NCBI RefSeq assembly: GCF_003337715.1 | Contig: NZ_QPIX01000004.1 | Location: forward strand, 186,001-250,000 | DNA length: 64,000 nt | DNA from: Ciceribacter lividus | Lineage (GTDB): Bacteria > Pseudomonadota > Alphaproteobacteria > Rhizobiales > Rhizobiaceae | Direction: 5' to 3' | The notes under the pieces: generated by a model | What the model was told of the DNA's origin: nothing | Databases searched by the model: none | What the model saw: the letters and a program-made list of their open reading frames with translations, nothing else | Position numbers and translations under genes: made by a program | In this document: in pieces, positions 51,348-59,959 of the stretch | Position numbering within the stretch: position 1 is the first letter of the stretch | How the letters are laid out: each line of letters begins with the position of its first letter

Positions 51348-52241
51348 ATGATCGACAAGCTGGAATTCTTTATCGCCCTGGCACGCGAGCGACACTTCGG
51401 GCGGGCTGCCGAGGAGTGCGGGATTTCGCAGCCGACGCTTTCGGCGGCCATTCGTCAGCTCGAGGACCAGCTCGGGGTGGTGTTGGTCCAGCGTGGTTCC
51501 CGTTTCCAGGGATTGACGCCGGAGGGGCAGCGTGTGCTCGAATGGGCGCGTCGCATCGTCGGCGACACCCGCACGATGCGCGAGGAGATGCGGGCCGCCC
51601 GACACGGATTGGCCGGGCACGTCCGGATAGCGGCCATCCCGACTGCCCTCACCATCGTCCCGAGGATCACGGAACCCTTCCAGGTCAAGCATCCGGACGT
51701 GACTTTTTCGGTGATCTCGCGGACATCGCTGCAGGTTCTGAGCCAGCTCGAAAACTTCGAGGTCGACGTCGGTATCACATATCTCGACAACGAACCGCTC
51801 GGCCGCGTCAGCATGGTGCCGCTTTATGCGGAGCGCTACCACCTCATCACCGCCTCGGACTCGCCACTGGCCGATCGCGAAACTGTGACCTGGCGGGAAG
51901 TCGCCGACCTTCGGCTTTGCCTATTGACGGTGGACATGCAGAACCGCCGTATCATCAACCAGCATATGGCAGAGGCTGGCGTCGTGCCGAAGCCGACGCT
52001 CGAATCAAACTCGATGATCGTGCTCTTTTCGCATATCCGCACCGGTCGATGGGCCTCGATTATGCCGAAGAACGTTGCGGAATCCTTCGGTTTTTCAGCC
52101 GGTATCCGGATGATCCCTCTTGTCGAGCCGGAGGCGGAACATGTCGTCGGCCTCGTTGCTCAGCACCGCGAGCCGTTTACACCTCTTGTTTCCGCCTTGC
52201 TGCACGAAGGCCGCAGGCTCGCGGAGGTCGAGGCGTTTTGA
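51348..52241 (+). CDS. LysR-type regulator, OxyR-like group, likely controlling fds
   Basis: This 297-residue LTTR has an N-terminal helix-turn-helix (FGRAAEECGISQPTLSAAIRQLEDQLG) and a periplasmic-binding-like effector domain starting near HVRIAAIPTALTIVP. ATG 51348 has GAGGGAG 5 nt upstream; a GTG at 51342 would overlap it. The gene directly precedes fdsGBACD in the same direction, as the LTTR FdsR does in Cupriavidus fds clusters, and an ATAG-N7-CTAT palindrome overlaps its stop codon. OxyR redox cysteines are not in the usual pattern (only LRLCLLTV), so peroxide sensing is unlikely; formate or a related acid is the inferred ligand. Confidence 0.88.
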   Translation: MIDKLEFFIALARERHFGRAAEECGISQPTLSAAIRQLEDQLGVVLVQRGSRFQGLTPEGQRVLEWARRIVGDTRTMREEMRAARHGLAGHVRIAAIPTALTIVPRITEPFQVKHPDVTFSVISRTSLQVLSQLENFEVDVGITYLDNEPLGRVSMVPLYAERYHLITASDSPLADRETVTWREVADLRLCLLTVDMQNRRIINQHMAEAGVVPKPTLESNSMIVLFSHIRTGRWASIMPKNVAESFGFSAGIRMIPLVEPEAEHVVGLVAQHREPFTPLVSALLHEGRRLAEVEAF

Positions 52242-52258
52242 TAGGTTTTATCTATCAA
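52238..52258 (+). promoter_or_regulatory. LysR-type operator upstream of fdsG
   Basis: TTGATAG (52238-52244), spacer GTTTTAT, CTATCAA (52252-52258): a perfect 7-bp dyad. The core ATAG-GTTTTAT-CTAT fits the ATAGnTnnnAnCTAT form bound by OxyR-like LTTRs. Its centre is about 76 bp upstream of the expected start from the -10 at 52312. Confidence 0.65.
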
Positions 52259-52311
52259 ACGACGGAACACCATTATTGACCCCGGTGCTCCAACTCGGCC
52301 ATCCTTGCCGC

Positions 52312-52317
52312 TATAAT
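52312..52317 (+). promoter_or_regulatory. Candidate -10 element of the fds promoter
   Basis: A perfect TATAAT sits 128 bp before the fdsG ATG. At 17-bp spacing the -35 hexamer (52289-52294) is poor, which fits an activator-dependent promoter. TTGACC at 52276 is too far (30 bp) to be its -35. Confidence 0.5.
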
Positions 52318-52444
52318 CAGCGGACAGCGAAGGTTTCCGGTCTCGCGCACTGAGCAGCACAGCTACTGAACAGAAGACCGGCACGCCCAAACGGTTCAAC
52401 ACGATCCGCTGAAGCCATTTCGTGTCGGTTTGGGAGGACTGATC

Positions 52445-52924
52445 ATGAATATACGGTCATCGGTGGATGACGTCTTGTCTCGCACGCGTGCGATCATCGA
52501 AGAGCACAGGCTTTCGGACGGGCCATTGCTTCCGATCCTGCATGCGGTGCAGGAAGCGTTCGGCTTTATTCCGGAAGATGCAAAGCCTCTCGTCGCGAGT
52601 GCTCTCAATCTGTCGCGTGCAGAGGTGCATGGTGTCGTCTCTTTCTATCACGACTTCCGTTCCGAGCCTTCCGGCCGCCATGTGCTGAAGCTCTGTCGCG
52701 GGGAGGCGTGCCAGTCGATGGGTGCAGACCGGCTTGCGGAGGAGTTGAAAGGCCTGCTCGACGTGGAGTGGGGCGGCACGACGGCGGACGGTGCCGTCAC
52801 CGTTGAGCCGGTGTTCTGTCTCGGTTTGTGTGCGTGTGCGCCATCGGCCATGCTCGACGGCGAGGTATACGGTCGTCTGGACAGCGAAAGCTGCAATGCG
52901 TTGATCGCGGAGGCGCGCCGATGA
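52445..52924 (+). CDS. fdsG: NAD-dependent formate dehydrogenase gamma subunit (NuoE-like)
   Basis: This 159-residue subunit carries a [2Fe-2S] cluster of the NuoE/HoxE thioredoxin-like type. Ligands are in CRGEACQSMG and VFCLGLCACAPSAML. The N-terminal helical part (LLPILHAVQEAFGFIPEDA, VHGVVSFYHDFR) is typical. GGGAGGA is well placed before the ATG at 52445. The stop overlaps the fdsB start by 4 nt. FdsG accepts electrons within the soluble cytoplasmic FdsABG complex. Confidence 0.93.
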   Translation: MNIRSSVDDVLSRTRAIIEEHRLSDGPLLPILHAVQEAFGFIPEDAKPLVASALNLSRAEVHGVVSFYHDFRSEPSGRHVLKLCRGEACQSMGADRLAEELKGLLDVEWGGTTADGAVTVEPVFCLGLCACAPSAMLDGEVYGRLDSESCNALIAEARR

Positions 52925-54477
52925 CTACCACCATCTTCGTCCCCCGCGATGCTGCCGCGCTTGCAGTCGGTGCCGACAGGGTTGCCGCGGCGATCTCTCG
53001 CGAGATCGAGATGCGCGGTGTCGACGCCCGTGTCGTCCGCAACGGTTCGCGTGGGCTTCTCTGGCTCGAACCCATGGTGGAAGTCAGGACTGAACACGGA
53101 CGCATTGCCTACGGTCCGGTCAGTCCGGGCGACGTGCCGGGGTTGTTCGCAGCCGGTTTCCTGGAGGGAGGGGCGCATCCGCTCTGCCACGGGCGGACCA
53201 GGGACATCCCGTTCCTGCGCAACCAGACGCGCCTCACCTTTGCCCGTTGCGGTGTCACCGATCCTCTCTCTCTCGATGACTTCCGCGCCTATAGCGGCCT
53301 CAAGGGGCTCGAAAAGGCGTTGACGATGTCTCCCGGCGAGATCGTTGCCGCGGTCGCCGAGAGTGGCCTGCGCGGCCGTGGCGGGGCTGGCTTTCCGACC
53401 GGCATCAAGTGGAAGACCGTGCTCGATGCGCCAGGCGCGACGAAGTACATCGTCTGCAATGCCGACGAAGGCGATTCCGGCACGTTCTCGGACCGCATGG
53501 TCATGGAAGGCGATCCGTTTATGCTGATCGAAGGCATGATTATCGCCGGAATGGCAACCGGTGCAACCAAGGGGTACGTCTATACCCGATCCGAGTATCC
53601 CCACGCCATCGAGACGATGCGGCGAGCGATCACGATCGCGAGGGAAGCGAATCTTCTCGGTCCCTCCATCCTCGGGTCCGGCCGCGCCTTCGACATGGAA
53701 GTCCGCGAAGGCGCAGGCGCCTATGTCTGCGGCGAGGAGACATCTCTGCTGAACAGCCTGGAAGGCAAGCGCGGCATCGTCAGGGCAAAGCCGCCGCTAC
53801 CGGCTCTGCAGGGGCTCTTCGGCTGTCCGACGGTGGTAAACAACGTGATTTCGCTCGCGTCCGTTCCCGTTATTCTCGACCGTGGCCCGGCCTTCTATAA
53901 GGACTTCGGCGTTGGCCGCTCCCATGGCACGATTCCGATTCAGCTGGCCGGCAACGTCAAGCACGGCGGCCTCTACGAGACGGCATTCGGCCTTTCACTC
54001 GGAGAGATTGTCAACGACATCGGCGGCGGCACCTTGAGCGGTCGACCAGTCAAGGCCGTCCAGGTCGGCGGCCCGCTCGGGGCCTACTTCCCGCCCTCGC
54101 TCTTCGATACGATCTTCGACTACGAGGCATTTGCCGCCCGCGACGGTCTCATCGGGCACGCGGGCATCGTCGTTTTCGACGACACCGTCGATATGCTGAA
54201 GCAGGCACGTTTCGCGATGGAATTCTGCGCGATCGAGAGCTGCGGCAAGTGCACACCCTGCAGGATTGGTTCGACCCGCGGCGTCGAAACGGTCGACCGG
54301 ATCGCCGCCGGTGTCGAGCCGGAGCAGAGCAAGGCGCTGCTTGCCGATCTCTGCAACACGATGAAGTTCGGCTCGCTCTGCGCGCTCGGCGGCTTTACCC
54401 CCTATCCCGTCATGAGCGCTCTGAAGCACTTCCCGGAGGATTTCGCTCCGGCTCCCATAAAGGAGGCTGCGGAATGA
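52921..54477 (+). CDS. fdsB: NAD-dependent formate dehydrogenase beta subunit (NuoF-like)
   Basis: This 518-residue diaphorase subunit has an N-terminal thioredoxin-like 2Fe-2S-type domain remnant (about 1-120), the FMN/NADH-binding LRGRGGAGFPTGIKW and EGAGAYVCGEETSLLNS loops, and the [4Fe-4S] ligands ESCGKCTPCRIG with LCALGGF near the C-terminus. It reduces NAD with electrons from FdsA. The ATG overlaps the fdsG stop. Confidence 0.94.
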   Translation: MTTTIFVPRDAAALAVGADRVAAAISREIEMRGVDARVVRNGSRGLLWLEPMVEVRTEHGRIAYGPVSPGDVPGLFAAGFLEGGAHPLCHGRTRDIPFLRNQTRLTFARCGVTDPLSLDDFRAYSGLKGLEKALTMSPGEIVAAVAESGLRGRGGAGFPTGIKWKTVLDAPGATKYIVCNADEGDSGTFSDRMVMEGDPFMLIEGMIIAGMATGATKGYVYTRSEYPHAIETMRRAITIAREANLLGPSILGSGRAFDMEVREGAGAYVCGEETSLLNSLEGKRGIVRAKPPLPALQGLFGCPTVVNNVISLASVPVILDRGPAFYKDFGVGRSHGTIPIQLAGNVKHGGLYETAFGLSLGEIVNDIGGGTLSGRPVKAVQVGGPLGAYFPPSLFDTIFDYEAFAARDGLIGHAGIVVFDDTVDMLKQARFAMEFCAIESCGKCTPCRIGSTRGVETVDRIAAGVEPEQSKALLADLCNTMKFGSLCALGGFTPYPVMSALKHFPEDFAPAPIKEAAE

Positions 54478-54537
54478 CAAAGACGATCGTCGTTCTCCGC
54501 CGAACCTTATCCCTTGCTTTCAACCAGGAGGCTCGCC

Positions 54538-57420
54538 ATGCCCCTCGTTCCTGAAATCGATTACGGCACTCCGGCGTCCAGATCGGAGAACACCGTCACG
54601 CTGACCGTCGACGGGAAGCGCATCACCGTTCCTGCCGGCACCTCGATCATGCGCGCCTCTATGGAGGCTGGCATCCAGGTTCCGAAACTCTGCGCGACCG
54701 ACATGGTCGATGCCTTCGGTTCGTGCCGTCTCTGTCTCGTGGAGATCGACGGACGGGCCGGCACGCCGGCCTCCTGCACCACGCCGGCGGCCGAGGGCAT
54801 GGTGGTCCACACCCAGACCGACCGGCTGAAGCAGATCCGCAAGGGGGTAATGGAGCTCTACATCTCCGACCATCCGCTCGACTGCCTCACCTGCGCGGCG
54901 AACGGCGACTGCGAGTTGCAGGATATGGCAGGCGCCGTCGGCCTGCGCGATGTCCGGTATGGCTACGACGGCGACAATCACGTGAAGGCGAGGTGCGGAA
55001 CCGGCGAGGCGAATGCGCGCTGGATGCCGAAAGACGAGAGCAATCCCTACTTCACCTACGATCCGTCGAAGTGCATCGTCTGCTCGCGCTGTGTGCGGGC
55101 CTGCGAAGAAGTGCAGGGCACCTTCGCGCTGACGATCGAGGGCCGGGGCTTCGAGTCTCGCGTTTCCCCGGGGATGCATGAGAATTTCCTCGCTTCCGAA
55201 TGCGTGTCGTGCGGCGCCTGCGTGCAGGCATGTCCGACGGCGACGCTCACCGAGAAGTCCGTCATCGAGATCGGGCAGCCGGAGCATTCCGTCGTCACCA
55301 CCTGCGCCTATTGTGGTGTCGGCTGTTCCTTCAAGGCGGAGATGCGTGGCGAGGAGCTCGTCCGCATGGTGCCGTGGAAGGACGGCAAGGCCAATCGTGG
55401 CCATTCCTGTGTCAAGGGGCGTTTCGCCTGGGGATATGCGACGCACAAGGATCGCATTCTGAACCCGATGATCCGTGAAAAGATCACAGATCCCTGGCGC
55501 GAAGTGACCTGGGAGGAAGCGCTTGCGCACGTCGCCTCCGAGTTTCGCCGGATCCAGTACCAATACGGGCGCGACTCGATCGGCGGCATCACCTCGTCCC
55601 GCTGCACGAATGAGGAAACCTTCCTCGTGCAGAAGCTGGTGCGTGCCGGGTTCGGCAACAACAATGTCGACACCTGCGCGCGCGTCTGCCATTCGCCGAC
55701 GGGATACGGTCTCGGCCAGGCATTCGGTACTTCCGCCGGCACGCAGGATTTCGATTCGGTCGAACACTCCGATGTCGTGCTGGTCATCGGTGCCAACCCG
55801 ACCGACGGCCATCCGGTCTTCGGCTCACGCCTGAAGAAGAGATTGCGTCAGGGCGCCAAACTGATCGTCATCGATCCGCGCCGTATCGATCTGGTGCGCA
55901 CGCCTCATGTCGAGGCGGCCTATCACCTGCCGCTGAAGCCGGGCACCAACGTTGCCGTTCTGACGGCGCTTGCTCACGTGATCGTAACCGAAGGCCTGTT
56001 CGCAGAAGCCTTCATTCGTGAACGCTGTGACTGGTCGGAATTCGAGGACTGGGCGGCGTTCGTCGCTGAGCCGCAGCATTCGCCGGAGGAGACGGAGAAG
56101 TTCACCGGGGTGCCGGCAGAGCTTGTCCGCGGCGCGGCCCGCCTTTATGCGACGGGTGGCAATGGCGCGATCTACTACGGTCTCGGCGTCACCGAACACA
56201 GCCAGGGCTCCACGACGGTCATGGCGATCGCCAACCTCGCCATGGCAACGGGCAATATCGGACGGCCGGGCGTCGGGGTGAATCCGTTGCGTGGCCAGAA
56301 CAATGTGCAGGGCTCCTGTGACATGGGTTCTTTCCCGCACGAACTTCCGGGCTATCGACATATCTCTGACGACGCGACGCGCGAGACCTTCGAGAAGATG
56401 TGGGGCGTGACGCTCAACAACGAACCGGGCCTGCGCATCCCGAACATGCTGGATGCGGCTGTCGAAGGCTCCTTCAAGGGCCTCTACATCCAGGGTGAGG
56501 ACATCCTGCAGTCCGATCCCGACACCAAGCACGTGTCCGCCGGCCTCGCGGCCATGGAATGCGTGGTGGTGCACGATCTCTTCCTCAACGAGACGGCCAA
56601 TTACGCCCACGTCTTCCTTCCAGGCTCGACCTTCCTCGAAAAGGAGGGCACCTTCACCAATGCCGAGCGCCGCATCAATCGCGTCCGCAAGGTGATGAGC
56701 CCGAAGAACGGTTACGCCGACTGGGAAGTGACGCAGAAGCTCGCACAGGCCATGGGGCTCGCGTGGAATTACAGCCACCCGTCCGAAATCATGGGCGAAA
56801 TCGCTGCCACGACACCGAGCTTTGCCGGTGTCACCTACGACTACCTGGAAAAGATGGGCTCGGTGCAGTGGCCCTGCAACGAGAAGTTCCCGGAAGGCTC
56901 GCCGATCATGCACGTCAACGGCTTCGTGCGCGGCAAGGGCAAGTTCATCCGCACGGAATATGTCGCGACCGACGAACGCACCGGCCCGCGCTTCCCACTG
57001 CTTCTGACCACCGGCCGCATCCTGTCGCAGTACAATGTCGGCGCGCAGACGCGCCGCACCGAGAATGTGGTCTGGCACGAAGAGGACCGACTGGAGATCC
57101 ATCCGCACGATGCCGAACAGCGGGGCATCAAGGATGGCGACTGGGTCAAGCTTGCCAGCCGTTCGGGTGACACGACGCTGCGGGCGCTGATCACCGATCG
57201 CGTCGCGCCCGGTGTGATCTATACGACCTTCCACCATCCGGAAACGCAGGCGAATGTGATCACCACCGACTATTCGGACTGGGCGACTAACTGTCCGGAA
57301 TACAAGGTGACGGCGGTCCAGGTTTCGCCTTCCAACGGTCCATCGGACTGGCAGCGAGACTACGAGGACCTCTCGCGGAAGTCTCGTCGTATCGCTGGAA
57401 AGCTGGAGGCGGCCGAATGA
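54538..57420 (+). CDS. fdsA: NAD-dependent formate dehydrogenase alpha subunit (molybdenum catalytic)
   Basis: This 960-residue bis-MGD subunit oxidises formate to CO2. From the N-terminus: a [2Fe-2S] ferredoxin domain (FGSCRLCLVEIDG), a His/Cys-type NuoG cluster region (DHPLDCLTCAANGDCELQ), two [4Fe-4S] motifs (CIVCSRCVRAC, CVSCGACVQACP), and the proximal cluster CAYCGVGC. The molybdopterin domains follow, with the Mo ligand Cys384 in CARVCHSPT, where selenoenzymes have selenocysteine. CAGGAGG precedes ATG 54538. Length and architecture match oxygen-tolerant Fds enzymes. Confidence 0.96.
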   Translation: MPLVPEIDYGTPASRSENTVTLTVDGKRITVPAGTSIMRASMEAGIQVPKLCATDMVDAFGSCRLCLVEIDGRAGTPASCTTPAAEGMVVHTQTDRLKQIRKGVMELYISDHPLDCLTCAANGDCELQDMAGAVGLRDVRYGYDGDNHVKARCGTGEANARWMPKDESNPYFTYDPSKCIVCSRCVRACEEVQGTFALTIEGRGFESRVSPGMHENFLASECVSCGACVQACPTATLTEKSVIEIGQPEHSVVTTCAYCGVGCSFKAEMRGEELVRMVPWKDGKANRGHSCVKGRFAWGYATHKDRILNPMIREKITDPWREVTWEEALAHVASEFRRIQYQYGRDSIGGITSSRCTNEETFLVQKLVRAGFGNNNVDTCARVCHSPTGYGLGQAFGTSAGTQDFDSVEHSDVVLVIGANPTDGHPVFGSRLKKRLRQGAKLIVIDPRRIDLVRTPHVEAAYHLPLKPGTNVAVLTALAHVIVTEGLFAEAFIRERCDWSEFEDWAAFVAEPQHSPEETEKFTGVPAELVRGAARLYATGGNGAIYYGLGVTEHSQGSTTVMAIANLAMATGNIGRPGVGVNPLRGQNNVQGSCDMGSFPHELPGYRHISDDATRETFEKMWGVTLNNEPGLRIPNMLDAAVEGSFKGLYIQGEDILQSDPDTKHVSAGLAAMECVVVHDLFLNETANYAHVFLPGSTFLEKEGTFTNAERRINRVRKVMSPKNGYADWEVTQKLAQAMGLAWNYSHPSEIMGEIAATTPSFAGVTYDYLEKMGSVQWPCNEKFPEGSPIMHVNGFVRGKGKFIRTEYVATDERTGPRFPLLLTTGRILSQYNVGAQTRRTENVVWHEEDRLEIHPHDAEQRGIKDGDWVKLASRSGDTTLRALITDRVAPGVIYTTFHHPETQANVITTDYSDWATNCPEYKVTAVQVSPSNGPSDWQRDYEDLSRKSRRIAGKLEAAE

Positions 57421-58250
57421 CGCCAGCGCGCCTCGCCGCGAAACCTGTGCCGGAGCTCGTGCTTCGGGCGGGTGCCGTGCGGAGCGGCGAGCGCATGGTA
57501 CCCGACGAGGTTCCGATTGCCTTCAGCTATGGCGGCACCACCCATGCCGTCATGATGGCGACGCCGGCGGACCTCGAGGATTTTGCCGTCGGGTTCAGCC
57601 TCACCGAAGGCATCATCGCCGACCCGGCGGAGATCGTCGGCATCGAGGTCGTGGACGAGGGGCGTGGCATAGACGTGCAGGTGACGCTCGCCGATCCGGT
57701 GGCCGACGCCCTTCGCGCGCGCCGACGCCACATGGCGGGACCCGTCGGCTGCGGTCTCTGTGGGATCGAGTCGATCGATCAGGCGCTGAGGCCAGTGCGG
57801 TCCGTGAGGGGCGGCGGTCTGCGCCTGCGCTCGCGGGAGGTCGCAGAGGCTGTACGAGCACTGGGAGACGCGCAGAGCATCAACCGCGTGACGCATGCCG
57901 TGCACGGCGCCGGCTTCTGCGTTCCGGGAAAGGGGCTGGTGGCGATCCGCGAAGACGTCGGACGCCATAATGCGCTCGACAAGCTCTGCGGAGCCGTCGT
58001 GAAAGCCGGCTATCGCGGTGAGGATGGGGTGGTCGCTGTCACCAGCCGACTCTCCGTCGAAATGGTTCAAAAGGCAGCAAGCCTCGGCAGTTCGTTTCTG
58101 CTCGCCGTCTCAGCGCCGACGCTCCTCGCCATCGAAACGGCCGAGAAGGCCGGCATGACCCTCGTCGCGGTCGTCCGTGGCGAGGATTTCGAGATATTCA
58201 CCCACGCTGACCGTATATTGTCTCCAGGAGCCGTTGCCGATGTCGCATGA
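57417..58250 (+). CDS. fdsC: Formate dehydrogenase sulfurtransferase/chaperone (FdhD family)
   Basis: This 277-residue cytosolic protein delivers sulfurated bis-MGD to FdsA. The catalytic cysteine loop GCGLCGIESID and the segments DEVPIAFSYGGTTHAVMMATP, REDVGRHNALDKLCG and TSRLSVEMVQKAA are diagnostic. It overlaps the fdsA stop by 4 nt and the fdsD start lies inside its 3' end, so the three are coupled. Confidence 0.95.
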   Translation: MTPARLAAKPVPELVLRAGAVRSGERMVPDEVPIAFSYGGTTHAVMMATPADLEDFAVGFSLTEGIIADPAEIVGIEVVDEGRGIDVQVTLADPVADALRARRRHMAGPVGCGLCGIESIDQALRPVRSVRGGGLRLRSREVAEAVRALGDAQSINRVTHAVHGAGFCVPGKGLVAIREDVGRHNALDKLCGAVVKAGYRGEDGVVAVTSRLSVEMVQKAASLGSSFLLAVSAPTLLAIETAEKAGMTLVAVVRGEDFEIFTHADRILSPGAVADVA

Positions 58251-58473
58251 GCACACCGCCGAAAAGCTGGTCCGGATGGCGAACCAGATCGCGTCCTTCT
58301 TTGCGTCCCAACCCGAGGCAACGCGGGTCGATGGTGTTGCCACGCACATCAACAAGTTCTGGGAGCCCCGCATGCGTCGGCAGCTGTTCGAGATCCTCGA
58401 CGCAGGCGGGCCCGGCCTCGACCCGCTGGTCCTCGACGCCGCCAAACTGGTCAATCGACCCGAGCCGGCGTAG
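58240..58473 (+). CDS. fdsD: Formate dehydrogenase delta subunit
   Basis: This 77-residue helical protein reads MSHEHTAEKLVRMANQIASFF, VATHINKFWEPRMRRQLFE and LDPLVLDAAKLV, the FdsD family pattern. FdsD assists cofactor insertion or complex stability. CCAGGAG sits 9 nt before ATG 58240, inside fdsC, giving an 11-nt overlap. It is the end of fdsGBACD. Confidence 0.92.
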   Translation: MSHEHTAEKLVRMANQIASFFASQPEATRVDGVATHINKFWEPRMRRQLFEILDAGGPGLDPLVLDAAKLVNRPEPA

Positions 58474-58570
58474 CATTGCCGTTCATCCGCAACCGTATCC
58501 CGTGGCTTTTGTGACTTCGCCTTCTCTGCTATTCATGACGGCAATCTGATCGACGGGATGGGAGAGGCGC

Positions 58571-59959
58571 GTGCGGGCAGAGACGGTACGGAAAGCGGCC
58601 GCGGCCGAACGCACGCCCGAATTCGGGCCGTGGCTTGCGCAGGCGTGCATTCTCGTCGTCGATGACGAGCCCGGCATGCGCAATTTCCTCGTTCGTACCC
58701 TCGGGCCGCGCTGCAAGCGGATCGAGGAGGCGGCCGACACCGATGAAGCCAATCGCAAGCTCGATCGATACCATTTCGACGTGGTCATTCTCGACAACAT
58801 CATGCCGGGCAAGAACGGTGTGGACTGGCTGGTCGAGCAAAGGGCCATAGGCTTCTATGCCGATGCCATCCTGATGACCGCCTATGCGGACCTCGAGACG
58901 GCGATCCAGGCGCTACGTGCCGGTGCGGTCGACTTTGTGTTGAAGCCCTTCCGCTCCAACCAGATCCTCAACGCCGTCGCCCGTTGTCTCGATCGCATGC
59001 GGCTGCAGCGCGAGAATTTCGTTCTGCGCTACGAGCTGCGTGCGACCTCCGAGCACATCCTCCTGCGGGACAAGCTGATCGGCGAGTCGCCAGCGATCCG
59101 CGGGGTTCGCGAGACGATTGCAAAGGTGGCGCCCCTGCCGACGACCGTGCTGCTGAGTGGTGAATCGGGCACAGGCAAGGAGGTCGCTGCCCGTTCGATC
59201 CATGCGCTATCGGATCGCGCCTCGAAACCGTTCGTGCCGGTCAACTGTGCGGCGATTCCGCCGGACATGATCGAGTCCGAGCTTTTCGGCCATCTCAAGG
59301 GAGCCTTCACGGGTGCGGAGACGAGCCGCGAGGGCCTGTTCATGCATGCCCAGGGCGGGACGCTCTTTCTGGATGAGATCGGCGAGATGCCGCTTGCGAC
59401 CCAAAGCAAGCTGTTGCGGGCGATCGAAGACAGGCGCATACGTCCGGTGGGAGCCGAGCGTGAGGTTCCGGTCGATCTCCGCCTCATATTCGCGACCAAT
59501 GCGGACCTAGAAGCGCAGGTCAAACAGGGTAACTTCCGCGCGGATTTGTTCTACCGGATCAATGTGATGCAGCTCTTTCTCCCGCCTCTTCGGGAGAGAG
59601 ATGGTGATGTGCTCGAACTCGCTCGACTGTTCATGGACAAGTTGTCGCTGCAGCTAGGCATGCCGCCGGTGACCATCGATGCCGACGTGACGGCCGCGCT
59701 CCTGCACTATCGCTGGCCCGGAAATGTTCGCGAGTTACGGAATCTCATCGAGCGGTCGCTGATCCTCGGTGCCTTCCCCGAGGACTTCCGAGGTCATCGT
59801 TCCCCGGCGGCTTTCGCCGCTTCGACACTCGAGGATGTCGAACGGCGACACATCCTCGCCGTTCTCCACGAGGTTGGCGGCAATCGCGACGAGGCAGCGC
59901 GACGGCTGGGAATCTCACGCAAGACGATCGATCGCAAATGCGCGGCCTGGAATGTCTAA
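58571..59959 (+). CDS. Sigma54-dependent response regulator (NtrC family)
   Basis: This 462-residue activator has, after a 25-residue leader, a receiver domain with phosphoacceptor Asp75 (VVILDNIMPG), Thr103 and Lys125 (VLKPF). The AAA+ domain carries Walker A GESGTGKE (197-204) and GAFTGA (244-249), the sigma54-contact loop. A C-terminal Fis-type helix-turn-helix follows (DEAARRLGISRKTIDRK). The start is GTG 58571 with GGGAGAGG upstream. The stop overlaps the kinase gene start, so the two form one system. Likely target: the downstream OFA transporter gene. Confidence 0.93.
   Translation: MRAETVRKAAAAERTPEFGPWLAQACILVVDDEPGMRNFLVRTLGPRCKRIEEAADTDEANRKLDRYHFDVVILDNIMPGKNGVDWLVEQRAIGFYADAILMTAYADLETAIQALRAGAVDFVLKPFRSNQILNAVARCLDRMRLQRENFVLRYELRATSEHILLRDKLIGESPAIRGVRETIAKVAPLPTTVLLSGESGTGKEVAARSIHALSDRASKPFVPVNCAAIPPDMIESELFGHLKGAFTGAETSREGLFMHAQGGTLFLDEIGEMPLATQSKLLRAIEDRRIRPVGAEREVPVDLRLIFATNADLEAQVKQGNFRADLFYRINVMQLFLPPLRERDGDVLELARLFMDKLSLQLGMPPVTIDADVTAALLHYRWPGNVRELRNLIERSLILGAFPEDFRGHRSPAAFAASTLEDVERRHILAVLHEVGGNRDEAARRLGISRKTIDRKCAAWNV

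Noticed and set aside
52276..52281. TTGACC as the -35 of the fds promoter
   Set aside because: It is 30 bp from the TATAAT at 52312, too far for a sigma70 pair.
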